Positions 9,974 through 19,073 of a DNA stretch of 64,000 nt are shown here, piece after piece. Made by a program: the position numbers and the translations under genes. The notes beneath the pieces are model-generated. The model saw only the letters and a program-made list of their open reading frames with translations. It had not been told where the DNA came from and made no database searches. Source of the stretch: Alphaproteobacteria bacterium (lineage in GTDB: Bacteria; Pseudomonadota; Alphaproteobacteria; Rickettsiales; JABSSG01); assembly GCA_030426905.1 (NCBI GenBank), contig JAUHXQ010000001.1, positions 1-64,000 of the forward strand, written 5' to 3'. Position 1 is the stretch's first letter, and every line of letters begins with the position of its first letter.

Positions 9974-10302
9974 TTTGTTGAAATGTTACGAGTAGCAGCA
10001 GGTAATTTAACTTTTATTCCATCAAGCTGCTCTGTCATTTTAATCTGACAACCAAGCCTTGAAGTATTTGTAAGACCAAAAGCTAAATCTAACATATCTT
10101 CTTCATCTTCTGATGGCTCTTCCAACTTATTATAAAATTCTTTATCAACTATCACATGACAAGTTGAACAAGCAAGTGATCCTTCGCAGGCTCCTTCCAA
10201 GTCAATAGAATTTTTATGAGCAATTTCTAGTATAGAACTTCCTACAGGTGCTTCTATTACTTTTTCACTCCCATCTTTTAAAATAAATGTAATTTTTGGC
10301 AT
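9970..10302 (-). CDS. fdx: ISC-type [2Fe-2S] ferredoxin
   Basis: This 110-aa adrenodoxin-type ferredoxin supplies electrons for Fe-S cluster assembly on IscU. The cluster ligands are in [10 protein letters not shown] (C-x5-C-x2-C) and the later GCQIKM cysteine. The acidic patch [11 protein letters not shown] is the usual partner-binding region. I chose the ATG at 10302 over the upstream GTG at 10317 because AAAAGG lies six bases before it and it sits one base after the hscA stop. It is the seventh assembly gene of the operon counted from nifS. Confidence 0.93.
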   Translation of the reverse strand: MPKITFILKDGSEKVIEAPVGSSILEIAHKNSIDLEGACEGSLACSTCHVIVDKEFYNKLEEPSEDEEDMLDLAFGLTNTSRLGCQIKMTEQLDGIKVKLPAATRNISTK

Positions 10303-10303
10303 A

Positions 10304-12199
10304 TTAAACCTTTTCACTAATCAGTAATTTATTGATATCTTTGACATTTACACCTCTTAAAGCACTGTTTATATGCTTTTCTATTTTATAGCCTATAAAT
10401 TTTGAGGTAAGCTTATCTAACTCATTTACAGCATTATCAATAGAATGTCTATCTTTAGCTTTAATATGTTGTTTTATTTCTTCTATTTTTGCTTGAATAA
10501 GTTTACTATCTTCTTCAGAAAGTAAATCCCTGTCTTCGTTAATTGAATTAGTAACTTGTAAAATTATTTGTTTGCCGCGGACTATAGATTCCTCCACTAG
10601 CCTTTGCTTAACATCGTCATAAGAGTGCTTTATGGATTCCTCTAAAATTTCTTTTATATCAGAATTAGTTAAGCCATAGCTTGGTAAAATTTCTATAGTT
10701 TGTCTGGTTTTTGTTATTTGTTCTTCTGCACTCACAGTAAGAAGTCCATCTACATCTATAGTAAAAGTAACTTTTACTCGCGCAGTGCCAGCCTTCATAG
10801 GAGGAATATTAATTACATCTAATTTAGCTAAAGACCTACAATCTTTAGCCATTTCTCTTTCTCCTTGCACTATATGCAGATTTATTCCTGTTTGACCATC
10901 TTCATATGTGGTGAACTCTTTTGAAACTGATATCGGAATTGTAGTATTTCGATAAACTATTTTTTCAACAATGCCTCCTAGTAATTCTAATCCTATAGAT
11001 AAAGGCGTGACATCAAGTAATAAATTGCTAGAACCTTGACTCAAATTTTCTGCTTGTATTGCTGCACCAATTGCAACGATTTCATCTGGGTTAATATCAT
11101 CGTATATTTTTATAGTAGGATCAATATGTTCTAGTAGTTGATCCTTAATCATAGGAATACGTGTTGTGCCTCCAACAAGTACTATTCCACTAACTTTACT
11201 AAGGTCTATTTCAGCATCTTTAATAGTATCTTTTGTAATATTTATAGTTTTTTGTATAATAGGGAAAATTAATTCATTTAATTCATTTCTTGAGAAAGAG
11301 ATAGATATATCGGTTCCTTCTATAGTTATTTTTACTTCAGTATATGGTCTACTTGATAAGTCTTCCTTAATTTGACAAGCATGACTTTTTAAGTCGCTTA
11401 AGTCAAAATTATACTTAGAACTAATTTTACTCAATATTTTTTTTGCGATTAAATAATCAATATCATCACCTCCTAAATCAGCATCACCACCTGTTGCAAG
11501 TACCTTAAATATGCCTTTATGCATTTTTAAGATAGACAGGTCAAAAGTGCCACCGCCAAAATCATATATAATATAAGTTCCTTCTTGCTTTTTACTTAAG
11601 CCATAAGCAAGGGCTGCAGCTGTAGGTTCATTTATCATGCGTAAAACTTCTAAGCCAACTAATTTTGCTGCTTGTTTTGTAGCTTGCCTTTGTGCATCAT
11701 CAAAATGAGCAGGAACGGTAATAACAGCTTTGTTCACCTTTTTCCCTAGTCTTTGCTCAGCTATTGATTTTAGCTGTTGTAAAATTTTGCTAGATATTTC
11801 TACAGGCGTGATCTCCTTATCATTAACCTTTAATTTCAATAAATGATCTGGTGATTTTGTATCAATAAACTTTTGTAGATGTAGAATATTATTTGTGTCG
11901 AGCACCGACTTACCCATTAACCTCTTAATAGAAGAGATCACATAAGCATTATGGCTATCTTCTCTACGGTATTTAACTTGATTCCCTACTAATACACCAT
12001 TACTTTCTGAAAAAGCAATAATCGAAGGAATCTTTTTCTCTCCAAACTCATCTATAAAAACAGAAGCTACTTGTTCTTTGCTATATGCTACCAAAGAATT
12101 TGTTGTGCCTAAATCAATACCAATAGCAACAGTTTCATCCTCTGGTTTACTCGATGGTTTCAATTTTGCTTCTGGTTCCTGAATATCAAATAATTTCAT
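10304..12199 (-). CDS. hscA: Fe-S assembly chaperone HscA (Hsp70 family)
   Basis: HscA uses ATP to release clusters from IscU. The Hsp70 nucleotide-binding domain is complete: [13 protein letters not shown] phosphate loop 1, [15 protein letters not shown], and the adenosine motif [14 protein letters not shown] substrate-binding domain with a helical lid follows. The 631-aa length and weakly conserved C-terminus fit HscA rather than DnaK. The client motif LPPVK is present in IscU of the same operon. The ATG overlaps the hscB stop by one base (TAATG), implying translational coupling. Confidence 0.95.
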   Translation of the reverse strand: MKLFDIQEPEAKLKPSSKPEDETVAIGIDLGTTNSLVAYSKEQVASVFIDEFGEKKIPSIIAFSESNGVLVGNQVKYRREDSHNAYVISSIKRLMGKSVLDTNNILHLQKFIDTKSPDHLLKLKVNDKEITPVEISSKILQQLKSIAEQRLGKKVNKAVITVPAHFDDAQRQATKQAAKLVGLEVLRMINEPTAAALAYGLSKKQEGTYIIYDFGGGTFDLSILKMHKGIFKVLATGGDADLGGDDIDYLIAKKILSKISSKYNFDLSDLKSHACQIKEDLSSRPYTEVKITIEGTDISISFSRNELNELIFPIIQKTINITKDTIKDAEIDLSKVSGIVLVGGTTRIPMIKDQLLEHIDPTIKIYDDINPDEIVAIGAAIQAENLSQGSSNLLLDVTPLSIGLELLGGIVEKIVYRNTTIPISVSKEFTTYEDGQTGINLHIVQGEREMAKDCRSLAKLDVINIPPMKAGTARVKVTFTIDVDGLLTVSAEEQITKTRQTIEILPSYGLTNSDIKEILEESIKHSYDDVKQRLVEESIVRGKQIILQVTNSINEDRDLLSEEDSKLIQAKIEEIKQHIKAKDRHSIDNAVNELDKLTSKFIGYKIEKHINSALRGVNVKDINKLLISEKV

Positions 12200-12708
12200 T
12201 ATTTTACTAATTTAGTTCTTTGAAAAATAACAATATCTTGTAGTAATTTACTTTTATAGCGCATTCTTAAAACAGCTTCCTTTGCTTTTTCTAATAAATT
12301 TTTTTGATAATATTTTTTAAACTCATTTTTACAGTCATCTAAATCTAACTGAATTTTTGATAATAGATCATTAATGTCTTCTTTAGATTTCATGCTATCT
12401 AATTCTTGTCTATCTTCAAAAGCTTCTGTCAGTATTCTCGTAGACAAATAATCTTTACTTGATGCACAATCCATTGCAAAACCTTTTAATTCTAATAAAT
12501 GCTCTGCTCTATGTAAGTCTGATTTTAAGACTTCATATGCTTTGTTAATATCTATAGAATTTTGTAAGTTATCAATGTGATTTTTTACTGGCTGATTAGA
12601 TTGACTATCTGGATGATGTGCAAGCTGGTATGCAAGATATTTCTCCTCCAGTTTTTCTAAGTCTATATCATATTCTGGTTTCAAGTTAAATTTACTAAAG
12701 TAGTTCAT
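12199..12708 (-). CDS. hscB: Fe-S assembly co-chaperone HscB (Hsc20)
   Basis: This 169-aa J-protein has HPD at residues 32-34 ([10 protein letters not shown]) within an N-terminal J domain. An acidic three-helix C-terminal domain that binds IscU follows ([11 protein letters not shown] region). HscB stimulates the HscA ATPase and delivers IscU to it. Length is normal for the family. It lies 20 bp after iscA and overlaps hscA by one base. Confidence 0.93.
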   Translation of the reverse strand: MNYFSKFNLKPEYDIDLEKLEEKYLAYQLAHHPDSQSNQPVKNHIDNLQNSIDINKAYEVLKSDLHRAEHLLELKGFAMDCASSKDYLSTRILTEAFEDRQELDSMKSKEDINDLLSKIQLDLDDCKNEFKKYYQKNLLEKAKEAVLRMRYKSKLLQDIVIFQRTKLVK

Positions 12709-12728
12709 TAGTATACTAGCTATTTATA

Positions 12729-13094
12729 TTAAACATTAAAAGACTTACCACAACCACACTTAGCTTTTTCATTAGGGTTAATAAATACAAAGCCTGATTG
12801 AATCTTTTCATCTATATAGTCCATTACAGTACCTAGAAGGTAAATCACTGCTTTGGGCTCTATTAATATTTTTACTCCTTTATCCTCTATTAATTCCTCA
12901 TATTTATTTTGGCCATCAGCATACTCAACATAATAAGCAAGACCAGAACAGCCTCCCTGCTTTACTCCGACTCTAATTCCAAATGAGTCTTTACCTCTTT
13001 GCTTCAATAATAATTTGATTCTATCTGCAGCTGCATCAGTTATACTAACTACGGCAGGTAGTGTTTCCCTTTTTTTCTGCAGTATCGGTTTCAT
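12729..13094 (-). CDS. iscA: Iron-sulfur carrier IscA
   Basis: This is an A-type carrier that passes clusters to target proteins. The three ligand cysteines are C49 (GGCSGLAY), C113 and C115 (KCGCGKSF). It has 121 aa, about 14 more at the N-terminus than E. coli IscA. The only usable start codon is the ATG at 13094, because the codon for the leucine nearer the conserved domain is CTA. As a result the first 50 bases lie inside the iscU reading frame. Confidence 0.93.
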   Translation of the reverse strand: MKPILQKKRETLPAVVSITDAAADRIKLLLKQRGKDSFGIRVGVKQGGCSGLAYYVEYADGQNKYEELIEDKGVKILIEPKAVIYLLGTVMDYIDEKIQSGFVFINPNEKAKCGCGKSFNV

Positions 13095-13485
13095 TTTTAT
13101 TTGTATTCTGAGTTTTACGTTTGTAGTCTGAAATTGCAGATTTTATTGCATCCTCAGCAAGCACAGAGCAGTGAATTTTTACTGGAGGCAAAGATAGGTG
13201 TTTTGCAATTTCAATATTTTTAATTTTTTCTGCCTCTTGCAAAGTTTTCCCTTTTACCCACTCAGTAATTAAAGAACTAGACGCAATTGCAGATCCGCAA
13301 CCAAATGTTTTGAATTTAGCATCTTCAATAATACCATCGTCACTAATTTTTAACTGCAATTTCATAACATCACCACATGCAGGTGCTCCAACTAAACCAG
13401 TACCTATGTTTTTCTCATCTTTATGAAATGAACCAACATTCCTTGGATTTTCATAATGATCTAGGACTTTGCTGCTATATACCAT
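13045..13485 (-). CDS. iscU: Iron-sulfur cluster scaffold IscU
   Basis: IscU is the scaffold on which the [2Fe-2S] cluster is built. Ligand residues are C37, D39, C63, H105 and C106, all conserved. The HscA recognition motif LPPVK is at 99-103. The usual protein ends near residue 128. Here the frame continues to 146 with a polar tail (NTNKNETDTAEKKG) and stops within iscA, giving a 50-nt overlap. Its ATG follows the iscS stop by about 30 bases. Function is certain; the tail is odd. Confidence 0.96.
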   Translation of the reverse strand: MVYSSKVLDHYENPRNVGSFHKDEKNIGTGLVGAPACGDVMKLQLKISDDGIIEDAKFKTFGCGSAIASSSLITEWVKGKTLQEAEKIKNIEIAKHLSLPPVKIHCSVLAEDAIKSAISDYKRKTQNTNKNETDTAEKKGNTTCRS

Positions 13486-13516
13486 GTTTACCTCGTTTTA
13501 ATTAAATAATAAAATA

Positions 13517-14743
13517 TTAATGATCAGCCCACTTTATAGATTTTAAATCAATCCCATCTTGCACCATTTCCCATAATGGACTCATTTCACGTAATTTATC
13601 TATAGCATTTTTTACTACTGTAATTGCATAATCTACTTCCCCTTCTGTAGTAAACCTACCCAAGCCAAACCTAATAGAGGTATGAGCAAGTTCTTCACTA
13701 ACTCCAAGGGATTTTAGAACATAAGAAGGCTCAAGAGACGAAGAAGTACAAGCAGAACCAGAAGAAACTGCCAAGTCTTTAATTGCTAAAATCAATGATT
13801 CACCTTCTATGTATGCAAAACTTAAGTTAATATTCCCAGGCCATCTTAGATCTCTGTGACCATTTAGATAAACATCAGGAATATAACTTACTATTTCAGT
13901 ATAAAATTTATTGAAAAATTTTTCTAATCTTGTTCTTTCACTGTGCATTTCTTGCTTCGATATTTCAGCTGCCTTACCAAATCCTATAATAAGAGGAGTT
14001 GGAAGAGTACCGGAGCGAAGACCTCTTTCCTGGCCACCGCCATTGATTAAAGGTTCTAATCTTACTCTTGGTTTTCTACGTACATATAAAGCACCAATAC
14101 CCATAGGTCCATAGATTTTATGACTCGATATACTCATTAAATCTATGTTCATTTCATTGACATCAATTGGAATTTTACCAAATCCTTGAGCGGCATCTGT
14201 ATGAAAAAATACTCCGTGTTTTCTACATATTGCTCCTATTTCCTTTATAGGCTGAATTACCCCAATCTCATTACTAACAGCCATTATAGATACTAATGAC
14301 GTATTACTTTTTATTGCTTTTTCAAGACTTTCTAAACTTACTATTCCTTGATTGTCAACAGGTAGATAGGTAACTTCAAATCCTTGTTGTTCTAAATGTC
14401 GGCAAGTATCTAAAACACATTTATGTTCTGTGTTAATTGTAATAATATGATTTTTTTCACTTTTATAAAAATTCGCTACTCCTTTTAACGCTAAATTATT
14501 TGATTCTGTTGCTCCAGAAGTAAAGATTATCTCCTTTGGATTAGCATTAATTACATCTGCAACTTTTTTTCTTGCAACTTCTACTTTTTCTTCTGACTGC
14601 CAGCCAAAAGAATGACTTCGAGAATGAGGATTACCAAATTTATCAGTAAGATATGGCATCATTTCTTCTAATACTCTCTTATCTATAGGGGTAGTGGATT
14701 GATAATCCATGTAAATTGGTAGTTTTACTTTTTCTTTTTCCAT
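13517..14743 (-). CDS. iscS: Cysteine desulfurase IscS
   Basis: IscS is a PLP enzyme that takes sulfur from cysteine for Fe-S clusters and tRNA thiolation. The PLP lysine is K209 ([12 protein letters not shown]) and the mobile catalytic cysteine is C332 in [16 protein letters not shown], the long-loop group I form. At 408 aa it is near the E. coli length. The frame is open 14 codons upstream, but AGAGGAAAT just before the ATG at 14743 sets the start and removes the overlap with the upstream desulfurase. It is followed by iscU. Confidence 0.96.
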   Translation of the reverse strand: MEKEKVKLPIYMDYQSTTPIDKRVLEEMMPYLTDKFGNPHSRSHSFGWQSEEKVEVARKKVADVINANPKEIIFTSGATESNNLALKGVANFYKSEKNHIITINTEHKCVLDTCRHLEQQGFEVTYLPVDNQGIVSLESLEKAIKSNTSLVSIMAVSNEIGVIQPIKEIGAICRKHGVFFHTDAAQGFGKIPIDVNEMNIDLMSISSHKIYGPMGIGALYVRRKPRVRLEPLINGGGQERGLRSGTLPTPLIIGFGKAAEISKQEMHSERTRLEKFFNKFYTEIVSYIPDVYLNGHRDLRWPGNINLSFAYIEGESLILAIKDLAVSSGSACTSSSLEPSYVLKSLGVSEELAHTSIRFGLGRFTTEGEVDYAITVVKNAIDKLREMSPLWEMVQDGIDLKSIKWADH

Positions 14744-14759
14744 ATTTCCTCTTAGTAAA

Positions 14760-15917
14760 TTAGCTAGCAGCAACTCTATAATCAATTGATGTTTTATATA
14801 AATTAGCCTTTATATAAATATTTTTCCATATATTAACGAATTTTTGAGCTTCGAGTAGTGTATTACCTCTCCCTAAACTTATTCTTATTGCATTTTGAGC
14901 TAATTTATCTTCTGAATTCATAGCAGATAATACATGAGATACACTTACTTTCCCTGAAGAGCAAGCAGAACCAGCACTTACTGATATTCCCTCTAAATCA
15001 AAATTCATTAACTGAATCTCATTGTTGACCTTTGGCATTGCTATGCAGCTAGTGTTTGGCAACCTACTATGTTGTAGTGAATAAATTTTTACTTCTGGCA
15101 AAAATTCTAATATTGAATCTTCAATGAAATCCCTTATTTTTTTTATATTAATATATTCATTTAGTATAGACGGCAATAAAGATACTGCTTCAGAAAACCC
15201 TATTATTGCTAAAATATTTTCAGTTCCTCCTCTTTCTCCTTTTTCTTGACTACCACCTACGACCATAGGAACGAGATTAAAATTTTTCTTTTTTATTAAT
15301 GCAGCTGCCCCAAATAAACCTCCTATTTTATGAGCAGAAATAGTCATAAAATCTATATCTAAATCTTCTATATTTAAATTAATTTTACCAAGTGCTTGTA
15401 CAGCATCTGTATGAATCAATGCTGAATATTTTTTTGCAATCGATGAAATTGTTTTTATATCTTGTATTACACCAGTTTCATTGTTCGCTAATATTACTGA
15501 GACAAGCTTTTTTTTACTGTTACAATTTTTGAGCTTAAATTCAAGATCATCAATGTTTAGCAACCCTCCAGCAGTTACTTTTATGAAATCAAAATTTTTA
15601 CTTCTTTTTACTGGCTCTATTACAGATATATGATCTATAGAAGAAGCAAATAAATGTCCATCTTTAACATTTTCAATTAAAAGATTGTTAGCTTCAGTTC
15701 CTGATGAGGTAAATATTAAATCATAGTCTTTTTCTACGCCCAAAGAAAACAATATTTTCTTTCTAGCATCTTCCATAAGATGACGAGCTTTTCTTCCATG
15801 GTAATGAATTGAAGAAGGATTATATGGAAAATCAATAATATTGAACACTGCTTCTTTAACCTCTGGAAGCACTGTAGTGGTAGCGTTATGGTCGAAATAT
15901 ATATTATTTTTACTCAT
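14760..15917 (-). CDS. Second cysteine desulfurase, NifS/IscS-like
   Basis: This 385-aa PLP aminotransferase-fold enzyme lies between iscR and iscS. PLP lysine K197 is in [12 protein letters not shown] and the active cysteine C319 is in [17 protein letters not shown]. The N-terminus [14 protein letters not shown] is typical of NifS/IscS. It is clearly diverged from the neighbouring IscS, so it is an old paralogue rather than a recent copy. Tandem desulfurases in this position are known in Rickettsia. A separate sulfur acceptor is possible but not shown by the sequence. Its ATG overlaps the iscR stop by 4 bases. Confidence 0.9.
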   Translation of the reverse strand: MSKNNIYFDHNATTTVLPEVKEAVFNIIDFPYNPSSIHYHGRKARHLMEDARKKILFSLGVEKDYDLIFTSSGTEANNLLIENVKDGHLFASSIDHISVIEPVKRSKNFDFIKVTAGGLLNIDDLEFKLKNCNSKKKLVSVILANNETGVIQDIKTISSIAKKYSALIHTDAVQALGKINLNIEDLDIDFMTISAHKIGGLFGAAALIKKKNFNLVPMVVGGSQEKGERGGTENILAIIGFSEAVSLLPSILNEYINIKKIRDFIEDSILEFLPEVKIYSLQHSRLPNTSCIAMPKVNNEIQLMNFDLEGISVSAGSACSSGKVSVSHVLSAMNSEDKLAQNAIRISLGRGNTLLEAQKFVNIWKNIYIKANLYKTSIDYRVAAS

Positions 15918-16345
15918 AGACGCACATCACTTTTATTATTAATATTTTGATTTATTACATCAAATAAAGATATAGAACCTAAATATTGCATAATATTCTT
16001 CTCTAATCCAACCCATATATTATGAGTAAGACATTTATTTCCTTTTAATATACACCCTTCTTTTCCAGAACATCTGGTCATTTTGAGAGAATTGTTTACA
16101 GCAATAATTATCTCTGATATAGTAATTTCATTAACATTTTTACTCAAAATATATCCTCCACCTGGGCCTTTTATTGATTTCACTATGTTATTACGCCGTA
16201 ATTTTGTAAAAATTTGTTCCAAGTAATTTAAGGCTATGTTTTGCCTCACTGCTACCTCTTGCAGAGAAATAGGTTTATCATGATAGTTTAAAGCTATATC
16301 AACAATCGCCATAACTGCATACCTACTTTTTGCTGACAATTTCAC
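15914..16345 (-). CDS. iscR: Rrf2-family Fe-S regulator IscR
   Basis: IscR is a winged-helix repressor that senses [2Fe-2S] status. The DNA-binding half (KLSAKSRYAVMAIVDIAL and [18 protein letters not shown]) is followed by cluster ligands C92, C98 and C105 and H108 (CSGKEGC...CLTH). The gap between the second and third cysteine is six residues rather than the five of E. coli. The start codon is GTG, with AGGAG five bases upstream. It heads the operon and is probably self-regulated through the palindrome in its leader. Confidence 0.93.
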   Translation of the reverse strand: MKLSAKSRYAVMAIVDIALNYHDKPISLQEVAVRQNIALNYLEQIFTKLRRNNIVKSIKGPGGGYILSKNVNEITISEIIIAVNNSLKMTRCSGKEGCILKGNKCLTHNIWVGLEKNIMQYLGSISLFDVINQNINNKSDVRL

Positions 16346-16363
16346 CTTTTCTCCTACTTTTTT

Positions 16364-16377
16364 CTTGAAATTTCAAG
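16364..16377. promoter_or_regulatory. Perfect 14-bp palindrome in the iscR leader, candidate IscR operator
   Basis: CTTGAAATTTCAAG is fully symmetric and lies 18 bases ahead of the iscR GTG. On the minus strand a possible -10 box (TATAAC, 16386-16381) lies just upstream of it, which puts the palindrome at about +1 to +20, a common repressor position. IscR autoregulation is established in other proteobacteria; that this site is its operator is inference. Confidence 0.5.
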
Positions 16378-16449
16378 TTTGTTATAGTATTATGATTCTT
16401 CGTGTGAAATGTTAGTATAAATACCCCAGTATTTTAGTCAAGTATTAAA

Positions 16450-16490
16450 GTGTATAAAAAGATTTTGATGTTTTATACACACTATTTTTT
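16450..16490 (+). terminator. Terminator-like hairpin between divergent iscR and hydrolase genes
   Basis: GTGTATAAAA (16450-16459) pairs with TTTTATACAC (16471-16480) across an 11-base loop. ACTATTTTTT follows on the plus strand. No gene is visible upstream of it on that strand, since iscR is transcribed away. It could end a short leader RNA of the downstream hydrolase gene or an unannotated small RNA. Confidence 0.4.
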
Positions 16491-16553
16491 AAGCTTGCAC
16501 CTTAAATTTTTATATACTGTACAACATAATATTAAGAAAACGGAGTTTTTTAT

Positions 16554-17261
16554 ATGCCAGAAGTGATAATTAGTGGAACAGAGGGGCGTATTGAAGGGAG
16601 ATATCATCAATCTAGTAACATTAATAACCCTCCTATTGCACTTATTCTGCATCCTCATCCATTGCACGGAGGAACAATGAATAATAAAGTTGCTTACAAT
16701 TTACATCACTGTTTTGTAAGGAATAACTTTTCTGTTTTACGTATTAACTTTAGAGGAGTTGGGAAATCTCAAGGTAAATTTGATAATGGAGTAGGAGAGC
16801 TTACAGATGCAGCTACTTCTTTAGATTGGCTACAATTACAAAACCCTACTTCCAGTACTATTTGGGTAGCTGGTTTTTCATTCGGAGCATGGATAGCTAT
16901 GCAACTTTTTATGCGTAGACCAGAAATAGAACATTTCGTCTCTGCAGCGCCACCTATAAATAAATACGATTTTTCATTTTTATCACCCTGCCCTATCTCT
17001 GGTTTAATAGTACAAGGAGACCAAGACAGCATTGTTCCAGCTAATAAAGTACTAGATTTTGCTCGCAAAACACCAAAACAAAAAAATATCGATATCGATT
17101 TCAGGTTAATCAAAAATGCTGACCATTTTTTTAGAACAAAAATGGATAATCTTAATGAAGAAGTAGAATCTTATATAAAAGAAAAGTTAGAAAATTTTAA
17201 GCCAACTAAAATTAAAATCGATAGAAGGCGCCGCCAGATACCTCAGACAGCACCCCTGTAG
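16554..17261 (+). CDS. Alpha/beta hydrolase (YpfH/dienelactone-hydrolase-like)
   Basis: This is a 235-aa cytoplasmic hydrolase. The oxyanion region HPHPLHGGTMNNKV and the strand LRINFRGVGKSQG are typical of a widespread bacterial family. The nucleophile is S109 in GFSFGA, with an acid in VQGDQDSIVP and histidine in KNADHFF completing the triad. The substrate is unknown, probably a small ester or lipid. CGGAG lies ahead of the ATG. Its last 50 bases overlap the convergent anmK gene, and its tail is basic (KIKIDRRRRQ). Confidence 0.85.
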   Translation: MPEVIISGTEGRIEGRYHQSSNINNPPIALILHPHPLHGGTMNNKVAYNLHHCFVRNNFSVLRINFRGVGKSQGKFDNGVGELTDAATSLDWLQLQNPTSSTIWVAGFSFGAWIAMQLFMRRPEIEHFVSAAPPINKYDFSFLSPCPISGLIVQGDQDSIVPANKVLDFARKTPKQKNIDIDFRLIKNADHFFRTKMDNLNEEVESYIKEKLENFKPTKIKIDRRRRQIPQTAPL

Positions 17262-18336
17262 TACTAGGCCAAGTTATAGGAAGATTATAAAAACTGCGTA
17301 CAGCTAAAAAGCCGAATGCTTGGGACTCTATAAAATCACCATTGACAAACTTTTTATTAGGCAAAGATAATTCTATCTTATCAATAAGAATAACATTTAA
17401 ATTATATTCCTTTTTCATTATCTCTAGTAAAAATTCATTATGTCTTCCTCCACCGCATACAAACCAATGCTTGGGAGTTTTCGGTAAGAACTTTAGCGCA
17501 TCATGAATAGAGCTAGCAATAAAATAAGTTAAAGTTGCAGCAGCGTCCTTTGGAGATAATTTGCTTATCTCTCTCATAGCGCTATGAAACGCATTTCTAT
17601 CAAGAGATTTGGGAGGGTGAAGTTTAAAATAATCATTTTGCAGCAATATTTTTAGCAATCCCTTATCTGGAGTACCTTGGCTAGCAAAAACTCCTCTATC
17701 ATCAAATTTCTTGCTTATGTGCTTATAAATAAAATCATCTAGCATTGCTCCTCCTGGACCAGTATCAAATGCTAGCATATAATCATCTTCTATATATGTA
17801 ATATTTGATACCCCTCCTATATTTAGTACTACTACTGGTTTATCTAGTTTCTTGCATAATGCTTTGTGAAAAATTGGTACAAGCGGAGCACCTTGACCTT
17901 TGTTTGCAATGTCTTTAGATCTGAAATCACTAATAACGTTTATTTGAGTCATCTGAGCTAGTAATGCAGCATTTCCTATTTGTAAACTGTGACCTTTATT
18001 AGGATCATGGTAGATGGTTTGACCATGAAACCCTATAATATCTATGTTATGACTTCCAAGATTACCATCTAATAACAAATCTTTGACAAGGTTTGCATGA
18101 AGAGTAGCTAGCTCATTGTGAACACTTAATAATAATTCAGGATCTAGTTTTTTACTTAATAGTAAACGAATTTTTTTACGAAATTTGTCATCATAATAGA
18201 GTGATTTATTAACGCCTATTTTTTCAATGTTACTGCCATCAGTCTGAATTATAGACGCGTCTATTCCATCAAAAGAAGTACCTGTCATCATACCAATAGC
18301 TGTTAATGATTTGCGTGGAGAACTCATAACGCTCAT
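17212..18336 (-). CDS. anmK: Anhydro-N-acetylmuramic acid kinase
   Basis: AnmK cleaves and phosphorylates 1,6-anhydro-MurNAc to MurNAc-6-phosphate during peptidoglycan recycling. The N-terminal ATP motif AIGMMTGTSFDGIDAS is diagnostic. Further family motifs are DFRSKDIANKGQGAPLVP, NIGGVSNITY, AFDTGPGGAMLDDF and the C-terminal VNGDFIESQAFGFLAVR. At 374 aa it is full length. Its presence implies that this organism makes and turns over peptidoglycan, consistent with the mrdA, rodA and mreD genes in the window. It converges on and overlaps the hydrolase by 50 bp. Confidence 0.95.
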   Translation of the reverse strand: MSVMSSPRKSLTAIGMMTGTSFDGIDASIIQTDGSNIEKIGVNKSLYYDDKFRKKIRLLLSKKLDPELLLSVHNELATLHANLVKDLLLDGNLGSHNIDIIGFHGQTIYHDPNKGHSLQIGNAALLAQMTQINVISDFRSKDIANKGQGAPLVPIFHKALCKKLDKPVVVLNIGGVSNITYIEDDYMLAFDTGPGGAMLDDFIYKHISKKFDDRGVFASQGTPDKGLLKILLQNDYFKLHPPKSLDRNAFHSAMREISKLSPKDAAATLTYFIASSIHDALKFLPKTPKHWFVCGGGRHNEFLLEIMKKEYNLNVILIDKIELSLPNKKFVNGDFIESQAFGFLAVRSFYNLPITWPSTTGVLSEVSGGAFYRF

Positions 18337-18369
18337 AATATTATATTACTCTAGAGAGTGTTTATTGCT

Positions 18370-19050
18370 TTAATCAGCTAAGGCAGATGCTAAATTTTCT
18401 TCTGCAAAATCCCAATTAACAAGATAAGTAAGAAAAATATTTAAGTAGTCTGGTCTTCTATTTTGGTAATCTAAATAATAAGCATGCTCCCATACATCGC
18501 AATTAATTAAAGCATGTTGATTTTTAATAATAGGAGTGTCAGCATTAGCTGTCTTTACAATAGCAAGTTTTGCTTCCGCAGCATCATAAACTAGCCATAC
18601 CCATCCACTACCAAACTGGCCGATTCCAGCATTTCTAAATTCCTCTACGAATTTATCATAACTACCGAAGTCTTCTCTAATTTTTTCCATTAGTTTCCCT
18701 TTCGGCTCTCCACCACCATCACGACTCATAGACAACCAAAAAAAGCTATGATTCCACACCTGCGCTGCATTATTAAAAATTCCTACTTTATTTTTATCTC
18801 CAAAAGTTGCAAGAATTATTCGTTCTAGCGTTGAAGTAGTAAGGTCAGTACCTTCTAATAATTTATTAAGATTTTGCACGTACGCGTTATGATGCTTACC
18901 ATGATGAAAATCAAAAGTATTAGTGCTCATATGTGGCTCTAAAGCAGCTTTATCATAAGGCAATTCTGGTAAAGAAAAAGGGTAGCTAGTTTGATTAGTT
19001 TTGTAATTGCCATAAGGAGTTTGGTTTACTCCTTTTTTTTGATCACTCAT
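18370..19050 (-). CDS. sodB: Superoxide dismutase, Fe type
   Basis: This enzyme converts superoxide to oxygen and hydrogen peroxide. Metal ligands are H40 (LEPHMS), H101 (QVWNHSFFW), D185 and H189 (DVWEHAYY). Q97 before VWNH is the outer-sphere glutamine of iron-type enzymes. The 226-aa protein has about 22 extra polar residues at the N-terminus (MSDQKKGVNQTPYGNYKTNQ) compared with E. coli SodB, which starts at the PFSLPELPY equivalent. That segment is not a signal peptide. No internal start codon fits the shorter form. Confidence 0.95.
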   Translation of the reverse strand: MSDQKKGVNQTPYGNYKTNQTSYPFSLPELPYDKAALEPHMSTNTFDFHHGKHHNAYVQNLNKLLEGTDLTTSTLERIILATFGDKNKVGIFNNAAQVWNHSFFWLSMSRDGGGEPKGKLMEKIREDFGSYDKFVEEFRNAGIGQFGSGWVWLVYDAAEAKLAIVKTANADTPIIKNQHALINCDVWEHAYYLDYQNRRPDYLNIFLTYLVNWDFAEENLASALAD

Positions 19051-19073
19051 AGTCTCTCCATTTTATTATTTAA

